Positions 25,510-33,541 of a stretch of DNA of 51,064 nt are shown one piece after another. Each line of letters starts with the position of its first letter. Position 1 is the stretch's first letter. Source of the stretch: Anaeromyxobacter oryzisoli (lineage in GTDB: Bacteria; Myxococcota; Myxococcia; Myxococcales; Anaeromyxobacteraceae); assembly GCF_022690765.1 (NCBI RefSeq), contig NZ_JALCZA010000034.1, positions 1 through 51,064 of the forward strand, in the 5' to 3' direction. The position numbers and the translations under genes were made by a program. Under the pieces are notes generated by a model. That model ran no database searches, was not told where the DNA came from, and worked only from the letters and a program-made list of their open reading frames with translations.

Positions 25510-25902
25510 ATGGCCAACCTCGCGGTCGAGTTCCACGACGGCACCCTGGAGGCGGTTCGCCGTGAAGGCGCGGATTCGGTGCTGGTGATGAACCTCTACA
25601 TCCTCAGCAGCGATGGGCGGCCGGGGTGGGACACGGGCGTCGGGTGGTATCAGGATGCGGAGGTCCGACTCCGCAACGCCACGATTCAACGGGAGCCGAC
25701 CGGAACCCTGGATGTGATGGATGGCACCGTCCAGGTGAACGATCAGCCGTTCCCCAACGTGCTCAGCTTGCCATGCGACGTGGACGGTGAGGTCACGGTG
25801 CTGTTGTCCGGGATCGAGGGCACGTTCATGGCTCGCGCCAAGGGCATCAAGGTGGAGCTTCTCGGTGAGCCGGGCGACGCCGAACCCGGACCATCAGGCT
25901 GA
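25510..25902 (+). CDS. hypothetical beta-rich protein
   Basis: A 130-residue protein with GGAGGG at 25500-25505, close before the ATG. It has no signal peptide or membrane helix. The sequence alternates hydrophobic and acidic residues in a beta-like pattern (VEFHDGTLEAV, VLVMNLYILSS, DTGVGWYQDAEVRL, GEVTVLLSGIEG). Its base composition is less GC-biased than the core genes nearby. It lies 125 bases after the toxin remnant and upstream of a SUKH gene, which suggests an accessory or immunity-type role, but I recognise no family. Confidence 0.6.
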   Translation: MANLAVEFHDGTLEAVRREGADSVLVMNLYILSSDGRPGWDTGVGWYQDAEVRLRNATIQREPTGTLDVMDGTVQVNDQPFPNVLSLPCDVDGEVTVLLSGIEGTFMARAKGIKVELLGEPGDAEPGPSG

Positions 25903-26245
25903 TGCCGAATCACGCCGGAGCACCCGCAGCTCGACCTGCGGCGCGCGGAGGCGGCCGGCTGCGCCACCGCCCTCACCTTGCCGAGGAGATCGAGCTGCCG
26001 CGCGACGCCTGCCTCCGGGACGCGGCGGTGGCGCCGAGCCGCCTGCACGAGCAGCGTCTCGGTAGAGCTCGCGGTGCGGGCCTCCTCGACGGCGGCGTCG
26101 AGCGCAGGCGGCAAGAGGTCGCGGACGGTCGTGGCGAGCGCTGCGTCGGCGCCGCTCTCCGGCCGCGTTGATCCCAGAGGGAATAGCGGGCGACGCACTG
26201 TCGCTGTCGTGCGGTGGCGAGTCCGCGCTGGTACCCTGAGGAGCC
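25903..26245. other. gene-free stretch, possible decayed coding DNA
   Basis: No convincing gene. On the minus strand, the frame from GTG at 26198 reads somewhat protein-like (DAALATTVRDLLPPALDAAV, then ETLLVQAARRHRRVPEAGVA) but runs into the opposite-strand 130-residue gene with no clear family. It may be a remnant. Plus-strand frames are Arg/Ala-rich shadows. Confidence 0.35.
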
Positions 26246-26803
26246 ATGGCTCGCTGGTCCCGAGTGTTCGAGCTGGTCGAGGCGCGCGGATTCCTCGTCG
26301 AGCCCGGTCTCACGACGCACGAGCTCGAACGCGCGGAGCAGCGATTCGGGTTTCAGTTCCCACCCGATCTTGCCGAGCTTCTTCGGGAGGGCCTCCCAGC
26401 CGGCAAAGGCTTCCCGTGTTGGCGCGACCTCGACGCGGCCCTGGAGGCGCAGTTCGCATGGCCTCTGGAGGGGATGCTCGTCGATGTGGAGTGCAACGCC
26501 TTCTGGATGCCGGAGTGGGGAGACCGACCGCCCGAAGTGGCGGCAGCGAAGGCTGTTGCATCCGAAGCGGTCAGGGGGGCACCTGCTCTGGTCCCGATCT
26601 ACGGCCATCGTTACCTCCCTGCCGAGCCGCTGGAGACCGGCAACCCGGTGTTCTCCGTCTACCAGACCGACGTCATCTACTACGGGCACGACCTCGCCTC
26701 GTACTTCGACGCGGAGTTGGGGAGCGGGTACGAGCGGGCCATTCGCTTCGACGCGATCCGGTCCATCAGATTCTGGGGGCGCGTCGAAGAGCTAAACCGT
26801 TAG
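26246..26803 (+). CDS. SMI1/KNR4 (SUKH) domain protein
   Basis: A 185-residue protein. Residues about 18-60 carry the SUKH start (GLTTHELERAEQRFGFQFPP, then DLAELLREGLP), where the PP-DL-x2-LL core is the family hallmark. The second half (VPIYGHRYLPAEP, then GNPVFSVYQTDVIYYGHDLA) is typical of the bacterial members. SUKH proteins are mostly immunity proteins against secreted or contact-dependent nuclease toxins. No toxin gene is near, so it may be an orphan immunity gene. GAGGAG sits only two bases before the ATG. Confidence 0.8.
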   Translation: MARWSRVFELVEARGFLVEPGLTTHELERAEQRFGFQFPPDLAELLREGLPAGKGFPCWRDLDAALEAQFAWPLEGMLVDVECNAFWMPEWGDRPPEVAAAKAVASEAVRGAPALVPIYGHRYLPAEPLETGNPVFSVYQTDVIYYGHDLASYFDAELGSGYERAIRFDAIRSIRFWGRVEELNR

Positions 26804-27193
26804 TGCAGGTGCCCGAGACGACTACGCCTGGCCCGGGAGCGGCCAGGCGCGGTCATGCTGGGCGACCCCGGCTTCACAGAACGTCGTGAGCGCGTCCGCG
26901 ACCCGCTCGTCGGCGCGGTGGAACGCGAACGCGGAGACGAGGAGCGAGACGGCGGAGGTGCCCAGTGTCGTCTTCCTGAGCCCAGCCCCTCTCCTCGCCG
27001 GCCGCCCCGCGCCACGCTCTCCCCGCCGCCCGGCGGGCAGCGCGGCGGCGAGTCTGGCGACAGCTCGAGGCGGATTCGGGCCGAGGCGCGAGGCCCGGGC
27101 GTGCAGGCCGACGGCCGCCTTCCGGCGCCACGCACGGCGTTTGACATCGGCCGAATCGTGGTCATCGAAGAAGTGGGAGGAGGTGCAAATAGC
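26804..27193. other. 390-base stretch without a clear gene
   Basis: A minus-strand frame ending at 26822 has a protein-like portion (LGTSAVSLLVSAFAFHRADE, then RVADALTTFCEAGVAQHDRA) but no start codon or SD directly before it, so it may be a gene remnant. A perfect TTGACA at 27141-27146 precedes the next gene by about 50 bases, though no good -10 follows at 16-18 bases. Confidence 0.35.
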
Positions 27194-27751
27194 ATGGCAA
27201 CGATGACAATCGAGAGGCGGCCGTTCGTTCACTGGGGCGCCTCCGTCACCGGTGCGTTCTTCGCCGTGGCGATCGCGACGGTGCTAGGCCTGTTCGGCGC
27301 GGCCTTTGGTCGGGCCGGGGCCACCGTCCTGTCGGGCGTGTGGCAGATCCTCACGCCGCTCGTTGCGGTGTGCGCTGGCGCGGTGATCGCGGTGTCTCTC
27401 AGCGAGCGTCGCGGGGCATACCTGAACGGCCTGATGGTGTGGGCGCTCGGGGTCGCTTACGCCGGGGCGCTGTTCGCGGCGTCGGCACCGGGTGCGCGTG
27501 TCGCTGGTGAGCGGATGGTCGTAGGCTCTGGGACCACCCTGGCGCTCGCCGGGCTCGCGACGATCCTTGGCCTCGTCGGCTCGCTGATCGGATCCGCGAT
27601 CGGCAGCTCGCTCGAGGGGCGGATCGCGCGCCGGGCCGAGGAGATGGCCGCCACGGAGGAGCGCGGGTACCACCCGACGTTCACTGCCGAGCCCACGTCG
27701 CCACCACCGTCGGAGGTCCGTCCGACGGAGCGGCCCGAGCTGCGGCACTGA
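27194..27751 (+). CDS. four-helix membrane protein of unknown function
   Basis: ATG at 27194 follows a strong Shine-Dalgarno GGAGGAGGT at 27176-27184. The 185-residue product has hydrophobic helices at about 12-36, 44-68, 76-96 and 112-138, with the Arg-rich loop SERRG between the second and third. The last helix has small-residue packing (GLVGSLIGSAIGSSLEG) and the C-terminal 40 residues are polar and Pro-rich. It probably lies in the inner membrane with both ends in the cytoplasm. No family is recognised. A terminator-like stem follows at 27776. Confidence 0.75.
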   Translation: MATMTIERRPFVHWGASVTGAFFAVAIATVLGLFGAAFGRAGATVLSGVWQILTPLVAVCAGAVIAVSLSERRGAYLNGLMVWALGVAYAGALFAASAPGARVAGERMVVGSGTTLALAGLATILGLVGSLIGSAIGSSLEGRIARRAEEMAATEERGYHPTFTAEPTSPPPSEVRPTERPELRH

Positions 27752-27775
27752 TCGGCGATCCGAGCCGAGATGGTT

Positions 27776-27805
27776 GAACGGGGGGCGGAGCACCGCTCCC
27801 CGTTC
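27776..27805 (+). terminator. strong stem-loop terminator
   Basis: GAACGGGGGGCGG (27776-27788), loop AGCA, CCGCTCCCCGTTC (27793-27805): a 13-bp stem with a single G-U pair, 24 bases after the membrane protein stop. The following GTGTCTGTG is only weakly T-rich. Confidence 0.55.
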
Positions 27806-27971
27806 GTGTCTGTGCTCGGGGCGGGGCGGCACGCCCCGAGGACAAGGCGGCGCGCTCGAGTTCCGCCTGCTCGCGCGCGCGGACCGGCGGCGTTCCGGCG
27901 AGGGCTCGGGCGGTTCCACTCACGGTAGCGCACGGCTCGTGGACCTCCTACGGAGTCGGGGGAGGTCCGAC

Positions 27972-28625
27972 ATGATGAAGCTCGTCAGGCTGTGCCTCGG
28001 GACCCTGCTCGTCGCGATGGCGTGTGGCGGCGCGTCCTCCGTGACGACCACGACGCCGTCGCCCACGCCGTCGCCCACCCCGCCGGCCGCGTCGACGTCG
28101 CCGCTGAACCTCTCGCTCTCGGGACCCGGGACCGCCGAGGTGCGCACGTCGAAGGACCAATCCGTCTGCTCGGGGAGCTGCACGGTCCAGGTCGAGAACG
28201 GCGCGACCGTCCTCATCGTCGCGCACCCGCAGAACGGGGCGACGTTCGAGGGCTTCGCCGGCGACTGCTCGGGGATCGCGGACTGCTCGCTCATCGTCAA
28301 CTCGACCATCAACGTGACCATCAACTTCGCGCCGCCTCCGCCGCCTCCCCCGAAGCAGCACGTGCTCTCGGTGACGCGGACGGGGAACGGCACCTGCACC
28401 GTGAAGGCGGACGCGTTCGGGATCGACTGCGGCTCGGACTGCCAGCGGGACGTGGACGACGGCGCCGAGGTGGTGCTCGCCGTGGAGCCGGACAAGGACT
28501 CGGCCTTCACCGGCTGGCATGGCGCGTGCGACGGCAAGAAGGACGCGACCTGCGACTTCCGGGTGGACAAGGATCTGACCGTGAGCGCGAGGTGCATGAA
28601 GATCATCTGCTCGGTCGATCCGTGA
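27972..28625 (+). CDS. surface lipoprotein with two Cys-containing repeats
   Basis: ATG at 27972, with GGAGGT at 27961-27966, gives 217 residues. The start is a lipoprotein signal (LCLGTLLVAMAC, Cys 18), followed by a Thr/Pro-rich linker. Two similar domains of about 75 residues come next, separated by a run of seven prolines. Each follows the divergent InlB B-repeat pattern (FEGFAGDCSG and FTGWHGACDG after an ATV/AEV strand), with four or more Cys that could form disulphides. Likely exposed on the outer membrane. Such repeats occur in adhesins and secreted enzymes; here no enzyme is attached. Confidence 0.75.
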   Translation: MMKLVRLCLGTLLVAMACGGASSVTTTTPSPTPSPTPPAASTSPLNLSLSGPGTAEVRTSKDQSVCSGSCTVQVENGATVLIVAHPQNGATFEGFAGDCSGIADCSLIVNSTINVTINFAPPPPPPPKQHVLSVTRTGNGTCTVKADAFGIDCGSDCQRDVDDGAEVVLAVEPDKDSAFTGWHGACDGKKDATCDFRVDKDLTVSARCMKIICSVDP

Positions 28626-28908
28626 GCGGATCGCACGACGCCGAGTCGCCCGCCGGTACGGTCGGCGCGACCGCACCGCGGGGCGCCCGCGTGGGGACCA
28701 CGGCCCCGGCCGTTGGGAGCCCAAAAGTCCACGTCTGGGCGATGTGACCCATCGGCTGGGTGCAGTGCCCCACCTCCGACCTCGGCCCGCCGTCCCTCCC
28801 GCGGCGGGACAGGGTCCGCAGGTGCCCGACATCTGGACGGTTGTACGGGCGTGAACGAAGCGCGCCCCCTCCGGCTGGCGCGGTTCGGTTTGTGCAGAAA
28901 ACGGTTGG

Positions 28909-31611
28909 GTGACCCGCTTCGCCTGGCTCTGCGTGCTCGCGTGCGTCCTCCCGCGGGCGGCCCTCGCCCAGCGCGCCGGGGACCCGTCGCCGGGGAGCCT
29001 CGCGCCGGTCGTCGCCATCGTGAACCCGATGGACGGCGCGGTCACCGGACGGCGGGTCCGGGTCCAGGCGCGCGTCCAGCATCCCGCGGGCCTCTCCGCG
29101 ATCGCGCAGGTGACGCTGGCCATCGCCGGCGCGGGCTCGGCCGGGGTGGCGATGTCGCAGAACACGCGTTACCTCTCCGCCCCGGAGACGGGCCTGTACG
29201 AGGCGATCGTCGCGCTGTCGCCCGGGAGCGCCACGCTCGTCGCGACCGCGACCGACACGTCGGCCCGCTCGACGTCCTCCGCGCCGATCGCCGTGACCGC
29301 GAGCGCCGACCGGGGCGACGGCAACCTGCTGGTGCGCGACGACTCGAGCCAGCTCTGCACCGCGTGCCACGCGGTCTCCGATCACGGCAGCGAGACCGCC
29401 GGCCGGACCTACGGCGCCTGGACGACCACCTGCCGCGACTGCCACACGGTGCACGGCACCCGGAACACCCACCTCGTCCGCGAGATCATCAAGCCGCCCT
29501 GGCTCGTCGGGACCGAGCCCCCGCCGCCGAAGGCGACCCGGCTCGCGACGCGGGCCGGCTACGCGGCCGCGGGCGGGGCGGCGAACCCGGGCCAGGCGAG
29601 CTTCGCGAACGGCGACGGCAGCGGGCCTTGCCAGGTGTGCCACACGCGCACGGCGCGCTGGCAGGCCGCCGGGAGCGCGGACGCGGTCCACCTCGGCGAT
29701 TGCGCGTTCTGCCACCGACACCAGACGGGGTTCAAGGCGCGCTGCCAGGACTGTCACGCGACGCCGCCGACGACCGGGGCGCACCTCGCGCACGAGGGCG
29801 CCTCCGCGCCGACGCCGCCGTTCCCGAGCGACCCGCGCCCGCTCGGGTGCGGGAGCTGCCACCCGACCGATCCGGCGCTGCACGGCGACGGCGCGCAGCA
29901 GGTCGTCCTCAACCCGAGCCTCGTGCTGCCGGGCGGGACGAGCACGGCCGGGGCGCGGCTGAGCGGCTCGTCCACGGGCACGACCTGCCTCGTCGCCTGC
30001 CACGCCCCGCTTGGCGCGCCGCCCCCGGCGTCGCCGCCGACCTGGAGCACGGTCGGCCCGCTCCCCTGCACCTCGTGCCACGCCCGGATCGACCCGGGCG
30101 GCGTCGCGCCCACCGCGCGGTCGGGCCCGACGCTGCACGATCCCGTGTTCTCCGAGGCGCGGCCCGCGAGCGGCGAGCCCACGACCTGCTTCTCCTGTCA
30201 CGATCCGGCGTCGCATGACGGCACGCACCTGACCGGCAACCCCGGCCTGGTCGCGAGCGCCACGGTCAACACGGTCTGCATCGGGTGCCACTCGCCCCCG
30301 GCCGCTCCGGGCGGAGCGCCGGGCCAGGTGCTGCACCAGGGGACCGACGCCGCGACGTCGTGGACGCCACCGGTGCTGCCGGGGTGGAGCGAGGCGACCT
30401 CCGACGGGACGAGCGGCGACTTCCACGGCGGCCGCCGCGGCACCTGCTTCGATCCGGAGCACGGGCCGGTGCCCTGCGCTCCCGACGTGACGCCCACCGG
30501 GTTCGGCGGGACGCTGAAGGCCCCGTACTACCGCGGCTACCCGGCGATGCCGTGCGCGACGTGCCACGGCGGGCACGCGAGCCAGAACAGCTTCCTCTTC
30601 GCCGGGGTGGTGAACGGGACGGCGATCCCGCCCGGCGCGATCGATCGGACCGGCGTCGGCGCCGAGAAGCTCTGCGAGGCCTGCCACGCGGGCGGTCGCC
30701 ACGACCGCTGCAAGGAGTGCCACACCGACACGATCATCTGCCCCGACGGACAGTGCTACATGGACCCCACGGCGACGCACGTGGATCCGGCGCCTCCGGG
30801 CAGCGCCTGCTTCTGGTGCCACGGCCACGAGGGGATCTCGAAGTGGACCGAGCCGTACAGCGGCCAGAGCATGACGGGCTCCTCGGGCTGCGATCATTGC
30901 CACGGGTTCACGATGCCGCCGATCCGGTACGCCCCGCCTGCGCTGGCGACCGCGCCGCGCGTGAGCGGCCTCACCGCGACCACCGCGACCATCGCGTGGC
31001 AGACCGACGAGAGCGCCTCGACGTGGGTCGAGTACGGCGCGGGCATGCCGGGGTACGTCGCCGGGAGCGCCGCCGAGGTCGGCGCTCACGCGGTGACGCT
31101 CACGGGGCTCTCCCCCGCGACGACGTACGCCTGGCGGGTCCGGAGCGTCGATTCCTTCCGGAATGTGCTCAGGACCGCCCTCGCCACGTTCACGACGGCC
31201 GCCGCCGACGCGGTCCCGGCGCCGGACCTGGTGGCCGTGGGGGCGGTCGGGGTCGCGGTGCCGCAGTCGACGATGGTCCTCGACCTGCAGTGGTACCCGG
31301 TGGCGGCGCCGACGGGCGACCCGATGGAGTACCGGGTGCAGCTCGCGTCGGATCCGACCTTCACGACGCTGCTGAACGGCGCTCCTCCCGACTCCGGCTG
31401 GATCCCCGGCGCGCCCGGCACGCGCGGCGGCGCGGCGATCCTGTCCTTCGAGGTCACGCTGACGAACCTGCCGCAGGACTACTGCAGCGCGGTGCCGGAC
31501 AGGAACCAGTACTACTGGCGCGTGAAGGCGCGAGATTCGGTCACCGGGCTCGAGTCGGACTGGTCCGTCGTCGATCCGTTCACGGCGATGGCCGGCGACC
31601 CGCTCTGCTAG
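28909..31611 (+). CDS. secreted multihaem c-type cytochrome with FN3 domains
   Basis: The 900-residue protein (GTG start) has a signal peptide (ending AALAQ). An Ig-like domain spans about 28-125. About fifteen haem-binding sites follow in residues 145-670: fourteen CxxCH (for example CTACH, CRDCH, CQVCH, CAFCH, CGSCH, CFWCH, CDHCH) and one CLVACH, a CxxxCH variant. The C-terminal 220 residues hold two fibronectin type III-like domains (from about 681, APRVSGLTATTATIAW). It is likely exported to the periplasm or cell surface to carry electrons to extracellular acceptors such as metal oxides, as in Anaeromyxobacter and Geobacter. No porin or other cytochrome gene is adjacent. Confidence 0.9.
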   Translation: MTRFAWLCVLACVLPRAALAQRAGDPSPGSLAPVVAIVNPMDGAVTGRRVRVQARVQHPAGLSAIAQVTLAIAGAGSAGVAMSQNTRYLSAPETGLYEAIVALSPGSATLVATATDTSARSTSSAPIAVTASADRGDGNLLVRDDSSQLCTACHAVSDHGSETAGRTYGAWTTTCRDCHTVHGTRNTHLVREIIKPPWLVGTEPPPPKATRLATRAGYAAAGGAANPGQASFANGDGSGPCQVCHTRTARWQAAGSADAVHLGDCAFCHRHQTGFKARCQDCHATPPTTGAHLAHEGASAPTPPFPSDPRPLGCGSCHPTDPALHGDGAQQVVLNPSLVLPGGTSTAGARLSGSSTGTTCLVACHAPLGAPPPASPPTWSTVGPLPCTSCHARIDPGGVAPTARSGPTLHDPVFSEARPASGEPTTCFSCHDPASHDGTHLTGNPGLVASATVNTVCIGCHSPPAAPGGAPGQVLHQGTDAATSWTPPVLPGWSEATSDGTSGDFHGGRRGTCFDPEHGPVPCAPDVTPTGFGGTLKAPYYRGYPAMPCATCHGGHASQNSFLFAGVVNGTAIPPGAIDRTGVGAEKLCEACHAGGRHDRCKECHTDTIICPDGQCYMDPTATHVDPAPPGSACFWCHGHEGISKWTEPYSGQSMTGSSGCDHCHGFTMPPIRYAPPALATAPRVSGLTATTATIAWQTDESASTWVEYGAGMPGYVAGSAAEVGAHAVTLTGLSPATTYAWRVRSVDSFRNVLRTALATFTTAAADAVPAPDLVAVGAVGVAVPQSTMVLDLQWYPVAAPTGDPMEYRVQLASDPTFTTLLNGAPPDSGWIPGAPGTRGGAAILSFEVTLTNLPQDYCSAVPDRNQYYWRVKARDSVTGLESDWSVVDPFTAMAGDPLC

Positions 31612-31705
31612 CGCGCACGCAGCGTGGTGAAGGGGCGAGGGCTGGCGCCGCCCCCCGGCCGCTCCGCTCGGGCCGGACGGGGGCCAGGGCGGCCGGCGGC
31701 CGCCG

Positions 31706-33541
31706 TCAGGCCGCCGTGGGCTGCCGCTGCGCGAGCGGGAGCGTGAACCAGAACGTGCTCCCCTTGCCGGGCTCGCTCTCCGCCCCGATCGCGCCGCCGT
31801 GGGCGGCCACGATCTCGCGCGCGATGTAGAGCCCGAGCCCGACCCCGCTCCGGCGCGTGCCCGGCACGCGGTAGAACTTCTCGAACACGTGGTCGAGGTG
31901 CTCGCGCGGGATGCCCTCGCCGGTGTCCCGCACCTCGAACCGCGCCGCCTCCCCGGTCGCGGCGACCCGGACCTCGACCGATCCGCCGGGCGGCGTGTGC
32001 TGGATCGCGTTGGCGAGGAGGTTCGCGAGCACGAGCCGGGCGCGCTCGGGATCGCCGCGCACCTCGAGCGGCGTCGCGGCTGGCGCGGCGGAGAGCGTGA
32101 TCCGGGCCGCGTCCGCGGCCGAGCGGAGCGTCGCCTCCGCCTCGAGGACGAGCGCGCTCGCCTCGACGCGCCCCACCTCGAGCGTCATCCGGCCCGACTG
32201 GATGCGCGACAGATCGAGCAGGTCGTCCACGATGGCCTGGAGCCTCTCGCAGTCCTGCCGCGCGGCGAGCATGAGGTCCGCCTGCTGCTCGGTGAGCGTC
32301 CCGGCGGCCTCCTCGACGCACAGGTGCACGGCCATCCGGAGCGAGCCGAGCGGGGTGCGGAGCTCGTGCGCCACCGTCGCGACGAGGTCGTTCTTCAGCT
32401 CGTCGAAGCGCATCAGGCGCGTCACGTCCTGGAGCACGATGGTCACGCCGGCGACGCCGCCCTCCTCGGAGTAGAGCGGCGAGGCGCGTGGCAGGAGGTG
32501 CCGGCCGCCCTCGGGGGAGTCGATGCGGACCGCCTCCTCGAAGCCGCGGGGGACGTAGGCCCCCTTCCCGGAGAGGACGTGCGCGCGCACCCGCTCGACC
32601 ACCGCCCGCAGCGCGGGGTCGAGCGCCGACAGGGCCGGGGTGGTCCCGCCGGCGCCGAGCCGGAGGGTCGTCTCGGCCGCGCCGTTCAGGTTCAGGATCG
32701 CCCCGGCGGCGTCGAGGACGAGGACCGGATCGGGGAGGCTGTCGATGACGGCCTGCGACGCCTGCTGGGCCTGGAGCAGCTCGCCCAGGGAGCTCGAGCG
32801 GTAGTCGGCGAGCCTGTTCGCCATGGTGTTGAACTCGGTCGCGAGCGCGGCGATCTCGTCCTTGCCCTCCACGGTCACCCGGGCGTCCAGGTCTCCCTCG
32901 CCGATGCGGCGGACCGTCCGCGCCAGCGCGCCGAGCGGGCCCAGCAGGCGCGCCGTCAGGGTGAGGGACACGAACAGGCCGATCGCGAGCCCGGCCGCGG
33001 TCGCCACCATCACCGCCGCGCCATTCCGCTCCGCCGTCCGGCGCGCCCGCTCCGCCTTCGACGCCATCGCGTCCTGGTTGAGGGCGAGGAGCTCGCCCTC
33101 CGCCGCCTGCACCGCCCGGTACGCGGGCTCGAGGGCCTCGAAGTACGTCCCGAGCCGGCCTTCGGCGGGGGCGTCCGCGAGCCGCCGGTAGGTGACGCGG
33201 TACTCCGACCACGCCTGGCGGAGGCGCCGGGTGACCTCGGCCTCTCCACGCTCCGTGATGTTGTGCTCCTGGACCTGGAGCTCCGACTCGAACCGCTGCC
33301 AGGGCGCGGCGACGTCGGGCCCCTGCGGCCGGCGCGTGGCGAGCCGGAGCGCGCTCGCCTCGAGCGCGTCGAGCGCCTGGAGCATCCGCTCGGCGGCGAG
33401 CACGCTCCGGTAGTTGTCCTTCAGGATCAGCCCCGGGCTCCGGCCGAGCGTCGAGATCGCGGTCACCGAGGCCACGCCGAAGAGCGCCAGGACCGCCGCC
33501 ATCGGGGCGAGCGCGAGGAGGAGCTTCGTGCGCAGCGTCAT
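31706..33541 (-). CDS. membrane histidine kinase, partner of split KdpD
   Basis: A 611-residue sensor kinase. Membrane helices lie at about 8-30 and 175-197, enclosing a periplasmic four-helix-like sensor (about 31-174). A HAMP domain follows (200-250), then a PAS domain (about 258-375). The HisKA box is AHELRTPLG with His 392, and the ATPase domain has the N box (LLANAIQHT), G1 (DTGEGI) and G2 (GVGLGLYIAREIV). Its ATG overlaps the stop of the kdpD-like gene by 4 bases. It supplies the kinase module that the truncated KdpD lacks, although its sensor differs from the KdpD transmembrane/GAF sensor. Confidence 0.9.
   Translation of the reverse strand: MTLRTKLLLALAPMAAVLALFGVASVTAISTLGRSPGLILKDNYRSVLAAERMLQALDALEASALRLATRRPQGPDVAAPWQRFESELQVQEHNITERGEAEVTRRLRQAWSEYRVTYRRLADAPAEGRLGTYFEALEPAYRAVQAAEGELLALNQDAMASKAERARRTAERNGAAVMVATAAGLAIGLFVSLTLTARLLGPLGALARTVRRIGEGDLDARVTVEGKDEIAALATEFNTMANRLADYRSSSLGELLQAQQASQAVIDSLPDPVLVLDAAGAILNLNGAAETTLRLGAGGTTPALSALDPALRAVVERVRAHVLSGKGAYVPRGFEEAVRIDSPEGGRHLLPRASPLYSEEGGVAGVTIVLQDVTRLMRFDELKNDLVATVAHELRTPLGSLRMAVHLCVEEAAGTLTEQQADLMLAARQDCERLQAIVDDLLDLSRIQSGRMTLEVGRVEASALVLEAEATLRSAADAARITLSAAPAATPLEVRGDPERARLVLANLLANAIQHTPPGGSVEVRVAATGEAARFEVRDTGEGIPREHLDHVFEKFYRVPGTRRSGVGLGLYIAREIVAAHGGAIGAESEPGKGSTFWFTLPLAQRQPTAA

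Noticed and set aside
27141-27170. Promoter from the perfect TTGACA before the four-helix membrane protein
   Set aside because: No acceptable -10 lies 16-18 bases downstream, so the motif is reported only in passing.
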